Assembly (NCBI GenBank): GCA_019649035.1
Contig: BMAT01005532.1
Coordinates: forward strand, 523,944-545,725
From: Elysia marginata
Lineage: Eukaryota > Mollusca > Gastropoda > Plakobranchidae
DNA: 21,782 nucleotides
Direction of reading: 5' to 3'
The notes beneath the pieces were generated by a model. That model was not told the origin of the DNA and searched no databases. It saw nothing but the letters and a program-made list of their open reading frames with translations. Positions 21,035 to 21,782 of the stretch are shown one piece after another. Made by a program: the position numbers and the translations under genes. The first letter of the stretch is position 1. Each line of letters opens with the position of its first letter.

Positions 21035-21407
21035 GATGATGATGGTGATGAAGATGATGATGATGATAATCTTGTACACTATATTAATCCCTTTCGGGAA
21101 ATTTGTCTTCGTTACTCAGCGTAACTGTGTCGCCACAGAGCAGCGCCACTATTGCCCCAGAAGATTGAAGTGTATTTTTACAAGCCCAATTCCACTTCAA
21201 AGGTGCTCTCAGGGCTTGGGTCCCAATGACAATTTACGGGCTGCCACCCAGAGACTAGCGGGGATACCATGACTTAGCCTCAGCCGGTCACATTATACTG
21301 ACACCGACCCAACCAGTAGAGGCCCGGACTGTGCTCGGCTGTGTTTCGAACCCGCGACCTCTTGGCCACGGAGCGAAGCCACTACCTACTGAGCTATCTA
21401 GGCCCCC
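21035..21407 (-). mobile_element. tRNA-derived SINE, near full length, with (ATC)n tail
   Basis: On the minus strand the element starts near 21407 with a tRNA-like head: A-box TAGCTCAGTAGGTAG (21382-21396) and B-box GGTTCGAAAC (21343-21352). It then has the core GGTGTCAGTATAATGTGACC (about 21285-21304), shared with the SINE at 15018-15308. It ends near CCCGAAAGGGATTAATA, then ATC repeats (21035-21069 as GAT). No clear target duplication was found. The plus-strand frames over it are not genes. Confidence 0.85.
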
Positions 21408-21596
21408 AATGCCCCAGCAGACCAATAATAATAATAATATTAATGACTACAGTAAAAAAATATGGTTATAGTCTTCCACCGCCGAAGGAAGTCTCAAGAC
21501 TTAATTCCCCAGCAGGTCAATACACACTAAAACAAATTCAACCAATATTTCAGAGCACTGCAGCATGTTAGGCGCTCAAATACTAACATTTTAGAA
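21408..21596. other. Spacer between the two SINEs
   Basis: It has an AAT triplet run at 21424-21440 and otherwise unremarkable intron sequence. Confidence 0.6.
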
Positions 21597-21768
21597 ATTT
21601 CATGCACTGTTTTTAGGCAGTACTCATTTACAGGCGGGTGGACTGAGGAAAGTATGGAAAAGTTGCTTTCATAAGACAATTACAACATGCGTCATGCCAT
21701 TGGGTGGGAATCGAACCCGCAACCGATAGATCACGAGTCAGACGCACTAACCACTGAGCCTTATACTA
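21597..21768 (-). mobile_element. tRNA-derived SINE, second family or partial copy
   Basis: Minus strand: A-box GGCTCAGTGGTTAG (21747-21760) and B-box GGTTCGATTCCC (21706-21717) in a tRNA-like head. A body follows with CAGTCCACCCGCCTGTAAAT (about 21627-21646). The body differs from the other two SINEs, so this is probably another family. ATT/ACT triplets flank its head at the right window edge. Confidence 0.8.
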
Positions 21769-21782
21769 TTATTATTACTACT

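Noticed and set aside
21035..21768. tRNA genes on the minus strand
   Set aside because: A- and B-boxes are present, but the heads lack a closed acceptor stem and run into SINE bodies; they are SINE heads.

Overview
The window is eukaryotic genomic DNA. It is AT-rich, has long introns, microsatellites and tRNA-derived SINEs, and carries no prokaryote-style operon. The SINE type (tRNA head, shared core of the form GGTGTCAG.ATAATGT, tail GACGTTAAAATTC with CAAC repeats) and the receptor sequence suggest a lophotrochozoan animal, most likely a gastropod mollusc. That taxon is an inference from pattern and was not searched.

The only protein-coding gene I can support is on the minus strand and runs through almost the whole window. 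It is a partial NMDA-type ionotropic glutamate receptor, closest to the GluN3 class. Six exons can be placed with exact GT/AG borders and matching phases: 20750-20898, 18271-18915, 11396-11597, 8701-8868, 6135-6812 and 2940-3067. They join to 1970 nt, or 656 codons plus two bases. The product covers most of the amino-terminal domain, the S1 half of the glycine/glutamate clamshell, M1, the M2 re-entrant loop, M3 with SYTANLAAF, and the start of S2. The signal peptide and first part of the amino-terminal domain lie beyond the right edge. The rest of S2, M4 and the cytoplasmic tail lie beyond the left edge.

Region by region: 1-2939 is intron or 3' part with an unexplained, less AT-rich block at about 840-1490. 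3068-6134 is a plain intron. 6813-8700 is an intron with a 13-copy minisatellite whose unit is a copy of the adjacent exon's own 5' splice site. 8869-11395 is an intron with a perfect-stem hairpin and a long AGT-type triplet array just past a donor site. 11598-18270 is a 6.7 kb intron with a possible 22-nt poison microexon, a SINE with a 13-bp target-site duplication, and a GC-rich island that can fold into two hairpins followed by a T-run. 18916-20749 is an intron with a 54-bp minisatellite. 20899-21782 holds two minus-strand SINEs.

The strongest observations are the intronic array of decoy splice donors derived from the real donor of the S1 exon, the Gly-His pair at the pore selectivity position, and a Ser/Pro-rich insert with a polybasic run in the amino-terminal domain.
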